NCBI GenBank assembly: GCA_977006965.1 | Contig: OZ345361.1 | Location: forward strand, 2,914,001 to 2,978,000 | Length of the DNA stretch: 64,000 bases | Source: Phymatolithon calcareum | Taxonomy: Eukaryota; Rhodophyta; Florideophyceae; Hapalidiales | Reading direction: 5' to 3' | Notes under the pieces: model-generated | What the model saw: the letters and a program-made list of their open reading frames with translations, nothing else | Database searches by the model: none | What the model was told of the DNA's origin: nothing | Program-made: the position numbers and the translations under genes | Shown: positions 32,996 to 43,900 of the stretch, piece by piece | Layout of the letters: the number at the start of each line of letters is the position of its first letter | Position numbering within the stretch: position 1 is the first letter of the stretch

Positions 32996-33814
32996 TGCAT
33001 GGAGCCTTGTCTTCTTTTGTCTCCCGAGCAATTTGGGCGAGAGGGAGCGTGGAAGTCATCCAACACTGCGCACGGCACTGTACGACTTTGCCGAAGCGCC
33101 CCCGTCAAACGTTTGCACGAACGTCGGCATGAACTGCAATTCACATTTGAGTTTTCTACGCGACTGTCTTTACGGTCAAGTATTCGCCACTAATGTACGC
33201 CCTTCGTGTAATACTATTATAAACATGTATTAGCGTACTGCTCGGCGGCGAAAGGCGATCTACTGTAACCTCAGCTGCCGGACTTCTAATTGCTGTACTA
33301 CCTACCTGATCCCTGCCGCCTTATTGCCATTCAGATTTGTTGTGTTCGTTGTTGCTTGGATGTACAGTATAGAACTCTGTTGCTGGACATCTTAGCTTTT
33401 CTGTAAAATTCTAATTGGATTGCCGAACACTAACTTCAGCAATCTGAGGCTCCGAACACCAAGAGCGTCTCATCGGTCCGAGCCATTTCCGGTTAGTGTG
33501 CGACAGACTTAACAGTGCATGCACGCCACTGGAGGCGCAGCGTGTAGTATACAGTGTATGTAGCACCCGCGTGATCCCTGTGATTCGCGCAGTCAGGCCC
33601 GCGTCCGATTCGAGGACAAGATCTCAGAGTTTTCTCAATTTCTGGGTGCACACGGGCGACCTGATTGAAAATTAACTAAATTTAATACTTTATTTTTGAG
33701 TGCGCCTAGCACTTTTTGCGTCCTCAGGCATTCGTCTGCGCATGCTCGACCTGTCAACTTTGCTCCACCTTTGCATCCCGCTATCTGCTGCCCAAGCTGG
33801 GCACTCAAGAACAC
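32996..33814. other. Spacer, no gene seen
   Basis: About 820 bp between two plus-strand genes. It holds only short frames. The open frame of the following gene begins within it at 33716 but has no ATG before 33815. Confidence 0.45.
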
Positions 33815-35284
33815 ATGGAGCCTTGCCCAAAGAGGATAGCACATCCTTTAAGAAGAACTTCGGCACGGAGACCGAACGTAACAAACTTCTTTCTTATCGT
33901 CCAGGACCCGAAGAGCAAGCAAATCCTACTGCAAAAGAAGAACAACAAGTGGCAGCTTCCTTGCTTTGAAAATCGAATAATGGCCGGACATTGGGAGGTC
34001 ATCAAATGGGTTCCCGAGGCACGCCAACAACTAGGCTGGGCTTTTGAAATCACTCTTCTGCGTTGCTTGTGGGATAAGATCTATTCTAACGATGCTAAGT
34101 TGTACCTGCGTCAGACTATTTTCATCATGGAGCGGCAAGGAGGTACCGGAGCAATTCCTGATGACATGCAGTGGATGGATCCCTCTGTTTTATCTCTCAA
34201 CCGAGACGTGCATGATGCTGAAGATGAAGTGAAGCAGTTTCAACATGAGTGCAAGACCGGCGAGGTTCATATTCTTCGTCCTTTATTTGCTCGCTGTGGC
34301 TGGTATGAAGAAGCAATTGCATGGATGCAAAAAGAGCTCATTGCGCAAGGATTTGGAGGTGCTTCATGTGTTGAACAAGTTGTATGTACAGCCTTCGGGA
34401 CAGTTTTTCGAGCAACACTGCCGAACGATAAAAAGGTGTTTTTGAAAGCAACGCCTCATTATGTGAACGAAGGGTCTATTCAAGAGGTGCTCTCGAAAAT
34501 TGCACCCAAGTATGTTTTTCCTCCAATCGCCATGGATCACGATAAGCGACTTGTGTTGATGCGGGACTACGGCGAACCATGCACGAGAATCTGGGACATG
34601 GAAAATGAGGAAAAAAAGGCACTGACAAAAGATTTTATCAAGTTTCAACTATGTACGGTCGGAAAGGAGGCCCTATTGGAAACGGCTGGAGTGAAGGCGG
34701 TGACCCTACGCTTCATTGCATCTCAACTGGAAAACTTATTAGCGCTCTGCGAGAATAAAGGTGTTGATAACGCTGTAGTGGCCAAGGTGAGAAAGTGTTC
34801 GCCACAAATTCGGGACGAGTGCCGGCAACTTGAGAGCTTAGGTTTGCCTAATACTCTGCTTCATGGAGACTTACATGACAAAAATATTTCCAAACCTTAT
34901 GGAAAAGGAGACGCGCATCGCTTTTTTGACTGGTCTGAAGCCTTCATCTCGCACCCATTTTTGGATGTTCTTCACACCTTGTCGGAAGCCTATAAGGACC
35001 AGTGGACGCAATATCTCTCTGAAAACACTGCAGAAGGTACTGAGGCTATCTCAGTTGAAAAGGTTGAGGAATGTTCGAACATTGGGTTCTTTAAACTTGC
35101 GAAGCTGCGAAAGGTAATTCATGAGTTTCTCATTATCCGTGACATCGAACGACCGAAACCGGAAATTATGCTACATGGACTGCATGGCCGCATGAAGCAG
35201 ATCGCCGACTTATATTCTGTGAACGAATGTCTCGATTGCGAGCTTGGGCGCTGCATAAGTATTCCATATCCCCCTTACAGATGA
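33815..35284 (+). CDS. Nudix-like / aminoglycoside-phosphotransferase-like fusion
   Basis: 489 aa from the first in-frame ATG. The C-terminal half has a kinase-like fold of the APH/choline-kinase type: LLHGDLHDKN (Brenner motif with catalytic Asp and Asn) at about residues 348-357, and FFDWSEAFISHPFLDVLHTL (metal-binding Asp). The segment VFRATLPNDKKVFLKATP fits the N-lobe lysine strand. The N-terminal part (FFLIVQDPKSKQILLQKK, KWQLPCFE) resembles a Nudix beta core, but the Nudix box (GX5EX7REUXEEXGU) is not intact, so hydrolase activity is doubtful. The substrate is unknown; APH-like kinases phosphorylate small molecules. No intron. The last codons are partly duplicated downstream (35503-35540). 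Confidence 0.7.
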   Translation: MEPCPKRIAHPLRRTSARRPNVTNFFLIVQDPKSKQILLQKKNNKWQLPCFENRIMAGHWEVIKWVPEARQQLGWAFEITLLRCLWDKIYSNDAKLYLRQTIFIMERQGGTGAIPDDMQWMDPSVLSLNRDVHDAEDEVKQFQHECKTGEVHILRPLFARCGWYEEAIAWMQKELIAQGFGGASCVEQVVCTAFGTVFRATLPNDKKVFLKATPHYVNEGSIQEVLSKIAPKYVFPPIAMDHDKRLVLMRDYGEPCTRIWDMENEEKKALTKDFIKFQLCTVGKEALLETAGVKAVTLRFIASQLENLLALCENKGVDNAVVAKVRKCSPQIRDECRQLESLGLPNTLLHGDLHDKNISKPYGKGDAHRFFDWSEAFISHPFLDVLHTLSEAYKDQWTQYLSENTAEGTEAISVEKVEECSNIGFFKLAKLRKVIHEFLIIRDIERPKPEIMLHGLHGRMKQIADLYSVNECLDCELGRCISIPYPPYR

Positions 35285-35502
35285 CCATTTGGGTTTTTCC
35301 ATGACTTCCTCATTAACAGTATCATGGAACTACCAAAAGCAGGAAAAGGGGGACAGAAGTTCAAAGCCAGAAGAAACTAATTACCGGCTTGAGTTCAACG
35401 GACGTGACAATTATTGTGCCTTGCTGTGTGGAATGCTGGCATCGCATGGTGCAATCATTGCGCATTGTCGATTTCTCATTGCCGCTTGAACTGATTCGCT
35501 GT
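35285..35502. other. Short spacer after APH gene
   Basis: No gene seen. It leads into a partial copy of the preceding gene's 3' end. Confidence 0.4.
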
Positions 35503-35540
35503 GAACGAATGTCTCGACTGCGAGCTAGGGCGCTGTACGT
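35503..35540 (+). repeat. Partial direct duplicate of the APH gene 3' end
   Basis: The text TGTGAACGAATGTCTCGA followed by (C/T)TGCGAGCT(A/T)GGGCGCTG occurs at about 35219-35255, inside the APH-like gene (VNECLDCELGRC), and again at 35503-35540, with few differences. Confidence 0.65.
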
Positions 35541-35552
35541 AAGCATAGATAG

Positions 35553-36110
35553 GTTTACCGAAGTTGCAATAAAATCAATATCATTTCGAATAGAAGACAT
35601 GCATGACCTGTGAGACACAGAAGGACAAATAGAAAGAAAAAAGGATCGACTTATCTCAGTTGATGAAGGGCGACAACGCGAAAGACGGGGAATATGACGG
35701 CGAACACATCGCGAATACTGGTAGCTGCAATAGATATGCAGCAGGTACTGGGACAGGATTTACGCCCAGTTCCTAATCCTCGGTTAACTGCAGGCAAAAG
35801 GAAAAATTCCATCCCGACAGCACCAACGAGTAGGAAATGAAAGCCATTTGAATAATATTCAAGCATCTCTTGCAAGCGAAAGACGGCGACTTTGACGAGA
35901 CATCGCGAATAAAGGCAGCTGCAATAGATTCGAAGCAGGTGCAATAGGAGGACCATTATCGATGAGTAGGAAATAAATGCAAATAGGAACGGATCCGAGG
36001 ATACAATTTGGTCTCAGAAGAAAACTCCGGAGTGCAACACTGGACAGATTGTCGCGAATACTGGGCATTAGGAAGCGATGGAGAACAAAGAATGCATCGC
36101 ACAAGGCTCA
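35553..36110. repeat. Dispersed repeat, copy 2
   Basis: Second copy of the sequence at 30600-31180, collinear with scattered indels. It lies 3' of the Cys-rich pseudogene on the minus strand. Confidence 0.6.
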
Positions 36111-36449
36111 AGATGACGAACCTGTGCACGGACAATCCCGGCAGTAACCGTTGCATGCCTGACAATTCAGGATTGTGTTCTGGCGTCCGCATTGACCTCA
36201 GTTCATATATGAATGGTCATATGTGTAATGGTCACATTTGCCTGCAGGGCACTGGTCGCTACGCACAGCTCTTCCAGGCAAGGATTGGTCGAAAGTACAG
36301 GGACCCGTGAGGTCACCTCGGAGGAAAGCAGCCTTAAAAAGACTGGGATCTCTGGCTTCTGGTTTGAGCATTTCTCGGGTGGCCGACGATGAGAAGAGAG
36401 TGAGGCTCGCACTGGAGAAGTGTGTGGGAGTAGTAACCGTATTTTTCAT
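36108..36449 (-). pseudogene. Cys-rich protein copy, Cys codon turned to stop
   Basis: Matches the gene at 31186-31562: LRGDLTGPC versus LQGDLTRTC, CPAGKCDHYTYDH versus CPVGVCDHELLDH, then CGRQNTILNCQACNGYCRDC versus CGNQSAVVLCDLCESNCADC. A TGA at 36198-36200 stands at the place of the first Cys of the partner's CKNCG. The frame then continues to a second stop at 36108. The 5' exon is unclear. Confidence 0.6.
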
Positions 36450-36720
36450 ACGTTTCCAAACGGGCGTAGTGTAATGGTGTTATCCGACTTACATCTGACT
36501 CGTCAACCACTTAATCTCTGGGAAATAGCTGCGGAAAAGTTGGATTTAAACTGCTGTCAACTTGTGTCCGAAACCCGGGTTCGACCCGGTTCATGCATCT
36601 TTTCGTTGGTGGTTCAAGCGGCATTATTCGACGAGTTAAACCACTTAATCTCGGGGAAATAGCAACGGGGAGGTCGGACTTGAACGGTTTCCCGCCTGGG
36701 ACGCAAAACAGAGTTGGAAC
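36430..36720 (+). repeat. Possible tRNA-derived (SINE-like) sequence
   Basis: GGGCGTAGTGTAATGGTGTT (about 36462-36481) resembles a tRNA A box, and GGGTTCGACCC (about 36572-36582) resembles a B box, but they lie about 100 bp apart and no cloverleaf forms. The text CCACTTAATCTC followed by GGGGAAATAGC is repeated once (about 36508 and 36643). It could be a SINE or a tRNA relic; not a functional tRNA. Confidence 0.3.
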
Positions 36721-38613
36721 CTGTTCAAGTGTCTGATGACGATGGTTTCAGCGACACGATTTTGCGTGCTGAAGCACTTAACATCGACGTAAAAAGCACC
36801 TCTCATGACGGTTATAGCGCAGCACAGCCCAGTTTGACAGTCCAGGAAAACTGAGCTCTATATTGCTTTTAAATGTTTCGCTCAAGGAGGCAGAACTGCT
36901 CGCTGACAGTTTACGGTACTGAGGCTGTCTGAAGAATTGGGCATCGCAACCATGTTTATTTGTAGAATTAAGCTTGAGTGAAGCTATAAAAAGTCCCTGA
37001 AACTCCAATCATTTTAGCTATTCCCATCTAGCAGCAGAGAAAGTGGTTGATGATAAATAGAGCGTAATAGGGATCAGACAGGTGAGGGAGAGAATGATTC
37101 TGAATTATTAACCTCAACAAACCTGCAGTCAACGAAGACGGCCAGAAGTGTCAGTGGTGCGAAATGAAAAAAATTACGTGAGCATATGCGTTTGAAATGC
37201 GCACAGACTGGGCACAGTATGCTTACATAGAGGTTGCGGATAGGTGGTACTGATAGACACAAAAGGAGATAGACGATCGTGCTAGTTAGAAGAAAGAAAT
37301 TCGAAGAATGAGATCGCCCAGCTGGGAATAATAGCGCGCATTTTTAGCATGGATCTACTGCCCACGTGCATAAACAGATGTGGCAGTTTTGAGAGATCTA
37401 AAGCAAACTGTCATGAAGGCGAGAATTTCGCACGACTTACAATTTGGTCTAGACACCGGGACATAGAGGTGTGCTTTCGAATATGGGATCTCCATGGAAG
37501 AAGATGTGTCAGTATTGAGAGATCTAAGTCAAACTGCCATGAGGACGAGAATTTCGCACAACTTACAATTTGGGCTAGGCACGGGGACATAGAGGTGTGC
37601 TTTCGAATATGGGATCACCATGGGAGAAGATGGGAGCTTGCGATGAAAATGAAAAATCGGAAGGACGGACACTGTGACGTTAGAACCTTCACGAGCAGAA
37701 GCAGAAAACCTCGAGAGAAAGAAACCATACCTCTTGCATGAGACAGAACCGGACTTCGCCCCGAAAACTGCGGGTACGGCTTCCGCGGCGTGATGGTCAA
37801 AGAGAAATCTTCTTCCTCGATGGCGCCAGAACGCAAATTTTAGCGGATCACGACCGAATCCGGCCAAAAGCCGTAGCTGAGAGCAGAGGAGCTAGGAACC
37901 GTGTGGAGCACAGGACTTGAGCACGGCATGGGGCGTCAAGGTGCCTCTCACCATTAATAAAGCCCGACGTTTTGAGATGCGCAGCATGGCATCGCAAGGA
38001 TCGCTTTCTTCGCCAAGAGTACACTGCAGCATGCTGCAATGACGTAGGGACCATAATCCGCCTTATATAGAGCCATTGGGGTCGACTCCACCGCCGAGTC
38101 CGTCGTGCGATGCGCCGCCCAGCGGACCTCCAAAATCGTCAGTGGATTGATACAATGGATGTCTGGCCCGAGGCGTTGCCGCGGAGGAGCTACGTTCTGT
38201 TAAAACGGTGAGGTACCTGAACAGCTGTTTTGGCCTTGACCGGTGTAATGCACCCGTTTCATATTTTTAAGCTAAATAATATGTCGAAAAAACGCGCTGA
38301 GGCGTCTTGCGCATAATTCCTCCCCAAATAGTGAAGACCTGGTAAGCGAAAGAATTGTTTGTGCGGAGTTCACACACAAACGCTTCTATAGCAGTGATTT
38401 TTGGACAAACAGAGGGACGATCTGCTCATAAAAACTGAGAAACGTTAACGTTCCAATTGGAGAATACTCATATTCTAGTCGATATCGTTAGGAAAGTATG
38501 ACTGAGAAGCGCGAGCTGCAGCTCGGTTTGCTGCCTTGGGGGAAGAAGCCCAAGCTCAGCAACCGCTCGAATTTTGCTTCTCCCGTTTCACGCTCGTGCA
38601 AAGCAGAAACACT
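36721..38613. other. Mostly gene-free stretch upstream of gene A
   Basis: No recognised gene. Contains a two-unit tandem repeat at 37376-37627. The last few hundred bp are the upstream region of gene A of the first cassette. I looked for element ends (CACTA-type or other inverted termini) here and found none. Confidence 0.4.
37376..37627. repeat. Two tandem units of 126 bp
   Basis: Units 37376-37501 and 37502-37627 are close copies (AGATG...GAGAGATCTAA, GACATAGAGGTGTGCTTTCG, AATATGGGAT). The unit is 42 codons long, so a plus-strand frame (37349-37741) stays open across it. That frame has no other sign of being a gene. Confidence 0.75.
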
Positions 38614-40488
38614 ATGTCTACCGAGGAAGACATGACCCATGCTTCCCTGGCAAACAGTGTGCATCATGGCCAAGAGCCGAGTGCTCCCGATCTTTCTAAC
38701 GGCGGGGCAGTTGTCTCGATTAATCTTCTCCGCTCATCTCTCTCCAGAAGGCTGACTCGATTGCAAACTGAAGTATCGCAAGTGGCAGAGTCGCAGCAGC
38801 AAGTCAGCGGTAAAGTCGGAACAATGGGACAGGATTTGATGGAATGTCTCGATTCTGTCCGAGAGCTCGTCGAATTGCACAAAACAGTACAGCTCTTGGC
38901 GCCTCCGAGGGCTAAACGGAAAGGTATTCCCAGGATTCCACCCCTAGACCTGAGCAAGGCGGCGTCCTTCAGTTTGGCGTCCCGCCCACTGCTTAAGTTT
39001 TCTATCATTGCAACCGTCTTGAGCTTCGTCTATGCTATGCCATGCATTCGGTTTTGGGTTTCAGATGATATGTGGTCGAAGATGTCCCACTACTCAAGTG
39101 TTTTATCCGGGTCTCAAGGCTTTGCTGCAATTCTTTTCTCGATGCGGAACAACGACAAATCTCTGGCGAGCACTGCACCCGGGAAGCTTTGGATGTTCAT
39201 CGTTAGTGGCGCTCTCCAAGCCGTACTATCATCTGCAAAGCACACATTCAAGCGTGCGGCATCATTGGCTGCAGAAGACGAAAGCTTAAGCGCTATTGAT
39301 AGTCTTGCAGCGCAGCGTACAGCGGTTACTGACACCACAGACAGACGCCCTGTGGAGCCGAACTGGTTGGCGAATTTCAAGTCCGATGCTGACATTGTTT
39401 CGGCAGTCGTTGAATCAATGAACAGATTTTCTGGAGCCGGAAATGAAGTTTCCGTGTCTTCCGGAACTTTAAACGCCGAATCACTCGCCGCATCGGGGAG
39501 GAGGACTTCCAGGAAGAGGAAGACCCCTGATACCGACGCTTCTCTCGAGATCTTCCAGCGACGGGACATTGTGACTCAAATTCGCTCATCCTGGCTAGAA
39601 TCAATGAGCAATTGCCGCCAGCAAGTCCGCAAGCATTTATTCTTGAAACTGACGTGCGTCCTGGACAAGATTGTGCGAAATAAGAGCATCAGTAAAGCTC
39701 GCGACAAAGGCTACGAAATAATCCTCTATGACTACGGGAGTGATGCCGAAGAGGTCGAAGCGGAACAGCCGAACTTGGAGGGCTCCATATGGGACATTAA
39801 GGACGCTCATGTAGATCCCATGGCGGCTAAAGATCAACGCAACATGCATCTGAGGAAAGAATTGGAGAGGAATTTTCCGTCATTGCAGTGCAGAATTGTT
39901 TACAGGCGTGAAATTCGCTCGGTTGGAGGCGCGAGTCCTCCGAGCGACGCTGAGACGAGCGGAACTGCTCGCCGGGTTGAGTCCAAGACGGAGGAGGTCA
40001 GTTTTCATGAAGTTGCGCATGGCGTTCTGATGGAAGCATTCTCGGCGGAGACAATGGAGTCAACTCTTGCGGTGTCGGAGCTCTCGTTGAAGGCTGTGCA
40101 TGTATTCGCCCTAGCGCTCCGAGGGTTAGTCGTGACCGTTTTGAACGCTAATCGGGACAGGAATACTAACGAGCTGGTGTTATCGGCGGCAGAGAGAGCA
40201 GCGTTTGGTTCTGATGTTACGCTGGACGATGAATCGGGACGCAAGTTCATGGTGATGCTTGAAAGAACAGCGGCGAACGGGAAGCTGAGCGATTTTTACA
40301 GCAAGTGCTATGCTTCAAAGTTTCAAACGACGGACGTTGAGATATCACATGAGAGTCGCCGAGCGGCGTTAAGGGAAGGACAGGAGAGAACTATCGCAGC
40401 ATCAAGTAGAGCAGCGTCCAGTGAAGCACATCAGCGAGCTCTTTCCACAGAGATGTCATTGCTCGGTGCGTGGACCGAAAAGAAGTAG
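38614..40488 (+). CDS. Cassette 1 gene A, unknown protein (624 aa)
   Basis: From ATG 38614 (the open frame reaches back to 38536 without an ATG). An N-terminal segment of about residues 30-100 is helical and charged (LLRSSLSRRLTRLQTEVSQV). A block of about residues 120-210 is strongly conserved with A' (RPLLKFSIIATVLSFV, MRNNDK, PGKLWMF). Next come a Ser-rich linker with basic patches (SRKRKTP), then NCRQQVRKHLFLKLTCVLDK, HEVAHGVLMEAF and the ending MSLLGAWTEKK. No family is recognised. It converges on gene B with a 497-bp gap. Since B looks like a transposase, A may be an accessory factor, in the way TnpA assists TnpD in CACTA elements; this is inference. Confidence 0.75.
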   Translation: MSTEEDMTHASLANSVHHGQEPSAPDLSNGGAVVSINLLRSSLSRRLTRLQTEVSQVAESQQQVSGKVGTMGQDLMECLDSVRELVELHKTVQLLAPPRAKRKGIPRIPPLDLSKAASFSLASRPLLKFSIIATVLSFVYAMPCIRFWVSDDMWSKMSHYSSVLSGSQGFAAILFSMRNNDKSLASTAPGKLWMFIVSGALQAVLSSAKHTFKRAASLAAEDESLSAIDSLAAQRTAVTDTTDRRPVEPNWLANFKSDADIVSAVVESMNRFSGAGNEVSVSSGTLNAESLAASGRRTSRKRKTPDTDASLEIFQRRDIVTQIRSSWLESMSNCRQQVRKHLFLKLTCVLDKIVRNKSISKARDKGYEIILYDYGSDAEEVEAEQPNLEGSIWDIKDAHVDPMAAKDQRNMHLRKELERNFPSLQCRIVYRREIRSVGGASPPSDAETSGTARRVESKTEEVSFHEVAHGVLMEAFSAETMESTLAVSELSLKAVHVFALALRGLVVTVLNANRDRNTNELVLSAAERAAFGSDVTLDDESGRKFMVMLERTAANGKLSDFYSKCYASKFQTTDVEISHESRRAALREGQERTIAASSRAASSEAHQRALSTEMSLLGAWTEKK

Positions 40489-40985
40489 AAGGTCTGCAAC
40501 TGTTCGTCCCCCGAGGCCCTTTTTGCGACTATGGGCAGGCTTTAAGTTGTTTTGTGTTGGTTCTTATTTTCTGTGGAAAGGAACAATGTACTGATTTTTT
40601 GTACCGTCCTGGAGAAAGTTGTTTTCGAAAATGTTATGTTCTGCAGGCCTATGTCTTTATTTACATGAGCGGGTGATACTTTTATATGACGACAGTGTCG
40701 ACGCTATAGAGTGTACGAGCTAAAAATTCTTTTTTGTTTTCTTTCAGCGGCGCAATCTTGGTCAATGTCCCGAGGCTTTCCTTTCACGAATATGTACTCG
40801 TCTTGGTTCAATATACCTGCTCACCGGGAAGCGCTGACCACATAGAGCTCGCATTGGCTCCCTCATGTACCCACGTTTTATGACGTGCTGTCCTATCAGG
40901 TGCATATGCTAATATGTGTGGTCATTAAGACCTGAAACTGAAGGAGATGGAGAGCCTCGAATAGTTTTCATTATTAGAGTTTATT
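40489..40985. other. Convergent gap between A and B, cassette 1
   Basis: 497 bp between the 3' ends of two convergent genes. No frame or element. No visible DNA similarity to the 203-bp gap of cassette 2. Confidence 0.4.
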
Positions 40986-43900
40986 TTATCCGCGACGTGG
41001 AGGGTACCCGTTAGCTCTTCCTAGCAGATAGAAAGTGCCATCCGCTTGTAGTATGGAGTCAGCTCCATGAGTCAGTTGAGCTCTGCGTGGAACTGGAGAG
41101 CATATTCCAGGTCTACAATCGTGCAATACAGCGGCTTTTTGCAACGTTTGCAGGTCGACTTTCGTGAAAGACAGTGAAGTGCCCACGTGAAATCTTCTAC
41201 TGTGACTGTCAAATCCATCTTCTGAAGGCACGGAAACAGAGAGATGAAATGGACGTAGGGCCGCCCAAACCTCTTGCTCTTCCTTAGATACCTGTAGTTT
41301 TACAAATACGACAATTGCCCACATAGACGGTCCCTCGCGCTCTCCAATCATCTCTTGGTACACACTTCGTCTGTGAACAACGAAAGGAACGTGGAAGCTC
41401 TGCTCATAGGGTCTGTATGTGACGATTTCTACTGCGCTGCCTGCAGTTAGTGACAGAAGAGGTATTCCATTCTTTGCAGTTGCGCGCACTGTATTAGCCA
41501 TCTCAAAACACGAAGACAGGGTTTCACTTTCAAGAAGGCCTGCGTTTCGAAGAGCCTTGTACACTTGCCAACGGGGTCCTTGTTCTGGTCCGTCAAGCAC
41601 AGTGAAAGAATCAAGGTTCCCCTCCAGTACCCAGGAATATGCAGTATTAGACGAAATTGCAGCTCGGGGTGAGATAACGGATTTACGCTCCGCTTTGAGC
41701 AACGCTGGCACGCAGCAGGAAGGACCAAGTGCTCTTCTGACTTGCATCAGATAAGAACTTGGCCCACTATCGTAAGTCTGTGCAATAGCCTCACGACCTG
41801 AAAGTAAACGATAGCAACCTGAAATTGATCTGCAGTCACCGTTCAATGCATCGCTCGCCAGCATCGTGAGCCGCGCTTGCCAGTCATTGAATATAGCACT
41901 GTTCATGGACTGCATTTGAATATCCTTGTTGTTGCTCTGATTGATAGCACGCTTCAAACTCTGGTGAGCCTTTTCTAAAGACAGTTCACCCACTCTTGAC
42001 ACATGGCCCACCATGGGCACAGTTGTGTATGCAAGCTCGAGTAGCCTATGGACATTCGGCTTGTCTACACATCGTCGTGCTATCAGGCACCTCATGCGCA
42101 CCCTGGACAGCTGTGTCTTCCTTGACCTCGAACATGATGTGCTTTCCAGCTCTAAAACATCCTCATCCTTCATGGAGCAAATTTCCCGTAGTCGACTAAT
42201 GTGAAGGCGTACCATTTTCTGTATCCCGCTCACACGACGCATTCCATTGTCGTAGTTGAAAGTAGCCAGAACAGATGTTACATCTTTCGCACGCGAAGGA
42301 ATTCTCCAAAAGGCTGTGAGGATCCTAGATGCTGAGCCAACGATAGCAACAGCCTCTAGGCAGTGTGGTGGTGCTTGATTTCGAGTTTCTGCAGATAGAT
42401 CAATCGCTTCGCATCCCTTCCTAAACCCATGTTCGGCAACCACGGAGAGAGCGTACAGTTCAGTCATTGACATCGAATACAACACCTTCTTCTCCTGGTC
42501 AAATAGCCTGTTTTGCACTGGAAGCTGACAGTCCTTCAAGAAGCCAAGCATGTAGGACTCGCACGACACGCGATAAACTTTAGATGGTAGGAGTTTGAAC
42601 GCCATGTTTACGCAGTCCCTAAAATGCCCTGTTAGTAAGTGGTCTGGTGCTACAAAACATGACTTGTAGGGATCCAGGAACCCAGACAGTATTTGCAGTC
42701 CTCCAGAATTCTTTGGAATTAGCGGTCGGGCTGTCATCATTGCCTCGCACAGAGAATGCAAGGGCAGCTCCTCATCTTTGTGTTCTTGTTTCATACCTAG
42801 AAGTCTGCAAGATTCCTTTCCGGCTTTGCAGTCACGGACTGCCAAGTGTTGATAGTATCCGCGCCCGGATGCGCTGCGCAAAGCACTGTGCTCTAGTTCC
42901 GTGTATCTACTGCCAAGTAGACCGGAGCTGCTTCTTGTGAACTTGCACAAATGACAGCACGCGCTAGCTGTATGTCCAAGTGTATCCAATGAGGCGTTTA
43001 TAGCGGGTGTGTCTCCGAGACATCCCACAAGATCAAGGAAAATCCTCCGTCTAGTGCCGCATGCGTCGACATCTACGAACCCTTCGGTCATGCCCTTCAA
43101 TATATCATCTTGGATCCGTTTAAACACTGTCCAGCTTTTTACACCGGGAGGGCACAGTGAGATAATACGCACAGCATTGGATGTTCCACGTGCCTGACTT
43201 GTCAAATTTAAGCTGACCATGTAAAAGCCGTCGCCGGATGCTGACGTGCCCTTCGAAACCTCAAATCCGTCCCAGAAGAGTAGGAAACGGTAAATAATGT
43301 ACTCTTCTCCGGACTCCAAACGACCCATACTACTGATCGGCTGGAACTGTTGGGGCCCTCGTGGACCGACATGTGGAACTGACAGCACGCAACTTACGAG
43401 CTCACGATACAGCACTGGAGGGGAAGAGGAGACAGGTGAGCATATATCCTCAGGACGCCTACCGTCACGTAGCTCAGACAGCCCAGAATCTGACGAAAGA
43501 CTTGTTCTAGTTTCTGGCTGTGGAGCTCGTTCATCAACGTTGATGTCTCCTGAAATCCAGAACGCGTGACGCCCGCGCTCTTCATTCTCCGCCCAAAAGC
43601 GGTGGGCAACTGCCAGACGGGCGCCTTCATTCCCCACTAAGCTCGCAGCGGTGTCAGCTCTGCCTGAGGGAGATGGTCGCAGGAGGCAAATAATATCGCC
43701 CGGTTTGATAGCCGGCTTTTTCCATTGCGCCCATGCTCGATCCATCTGATCTCTGCGCTCGCGTAATGCCTCCTTACGTCGTCGCATCGCTTCGGCCCTC
43801 TCTGGAGATGGCTTTTTCCGCTTTCGACGAGCACCGCGGTCCATGCCGATATCTTCGTCATCTTCTTCCCCCTCACTTTCTATCGGTAGTTCAGGCACTT

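Noticed and set aside
36462-36600. tRNA gene
   Set aside because: A- and B-box-like words are present, but the spacing is too large and no acceptor or T-stem pairing fits.
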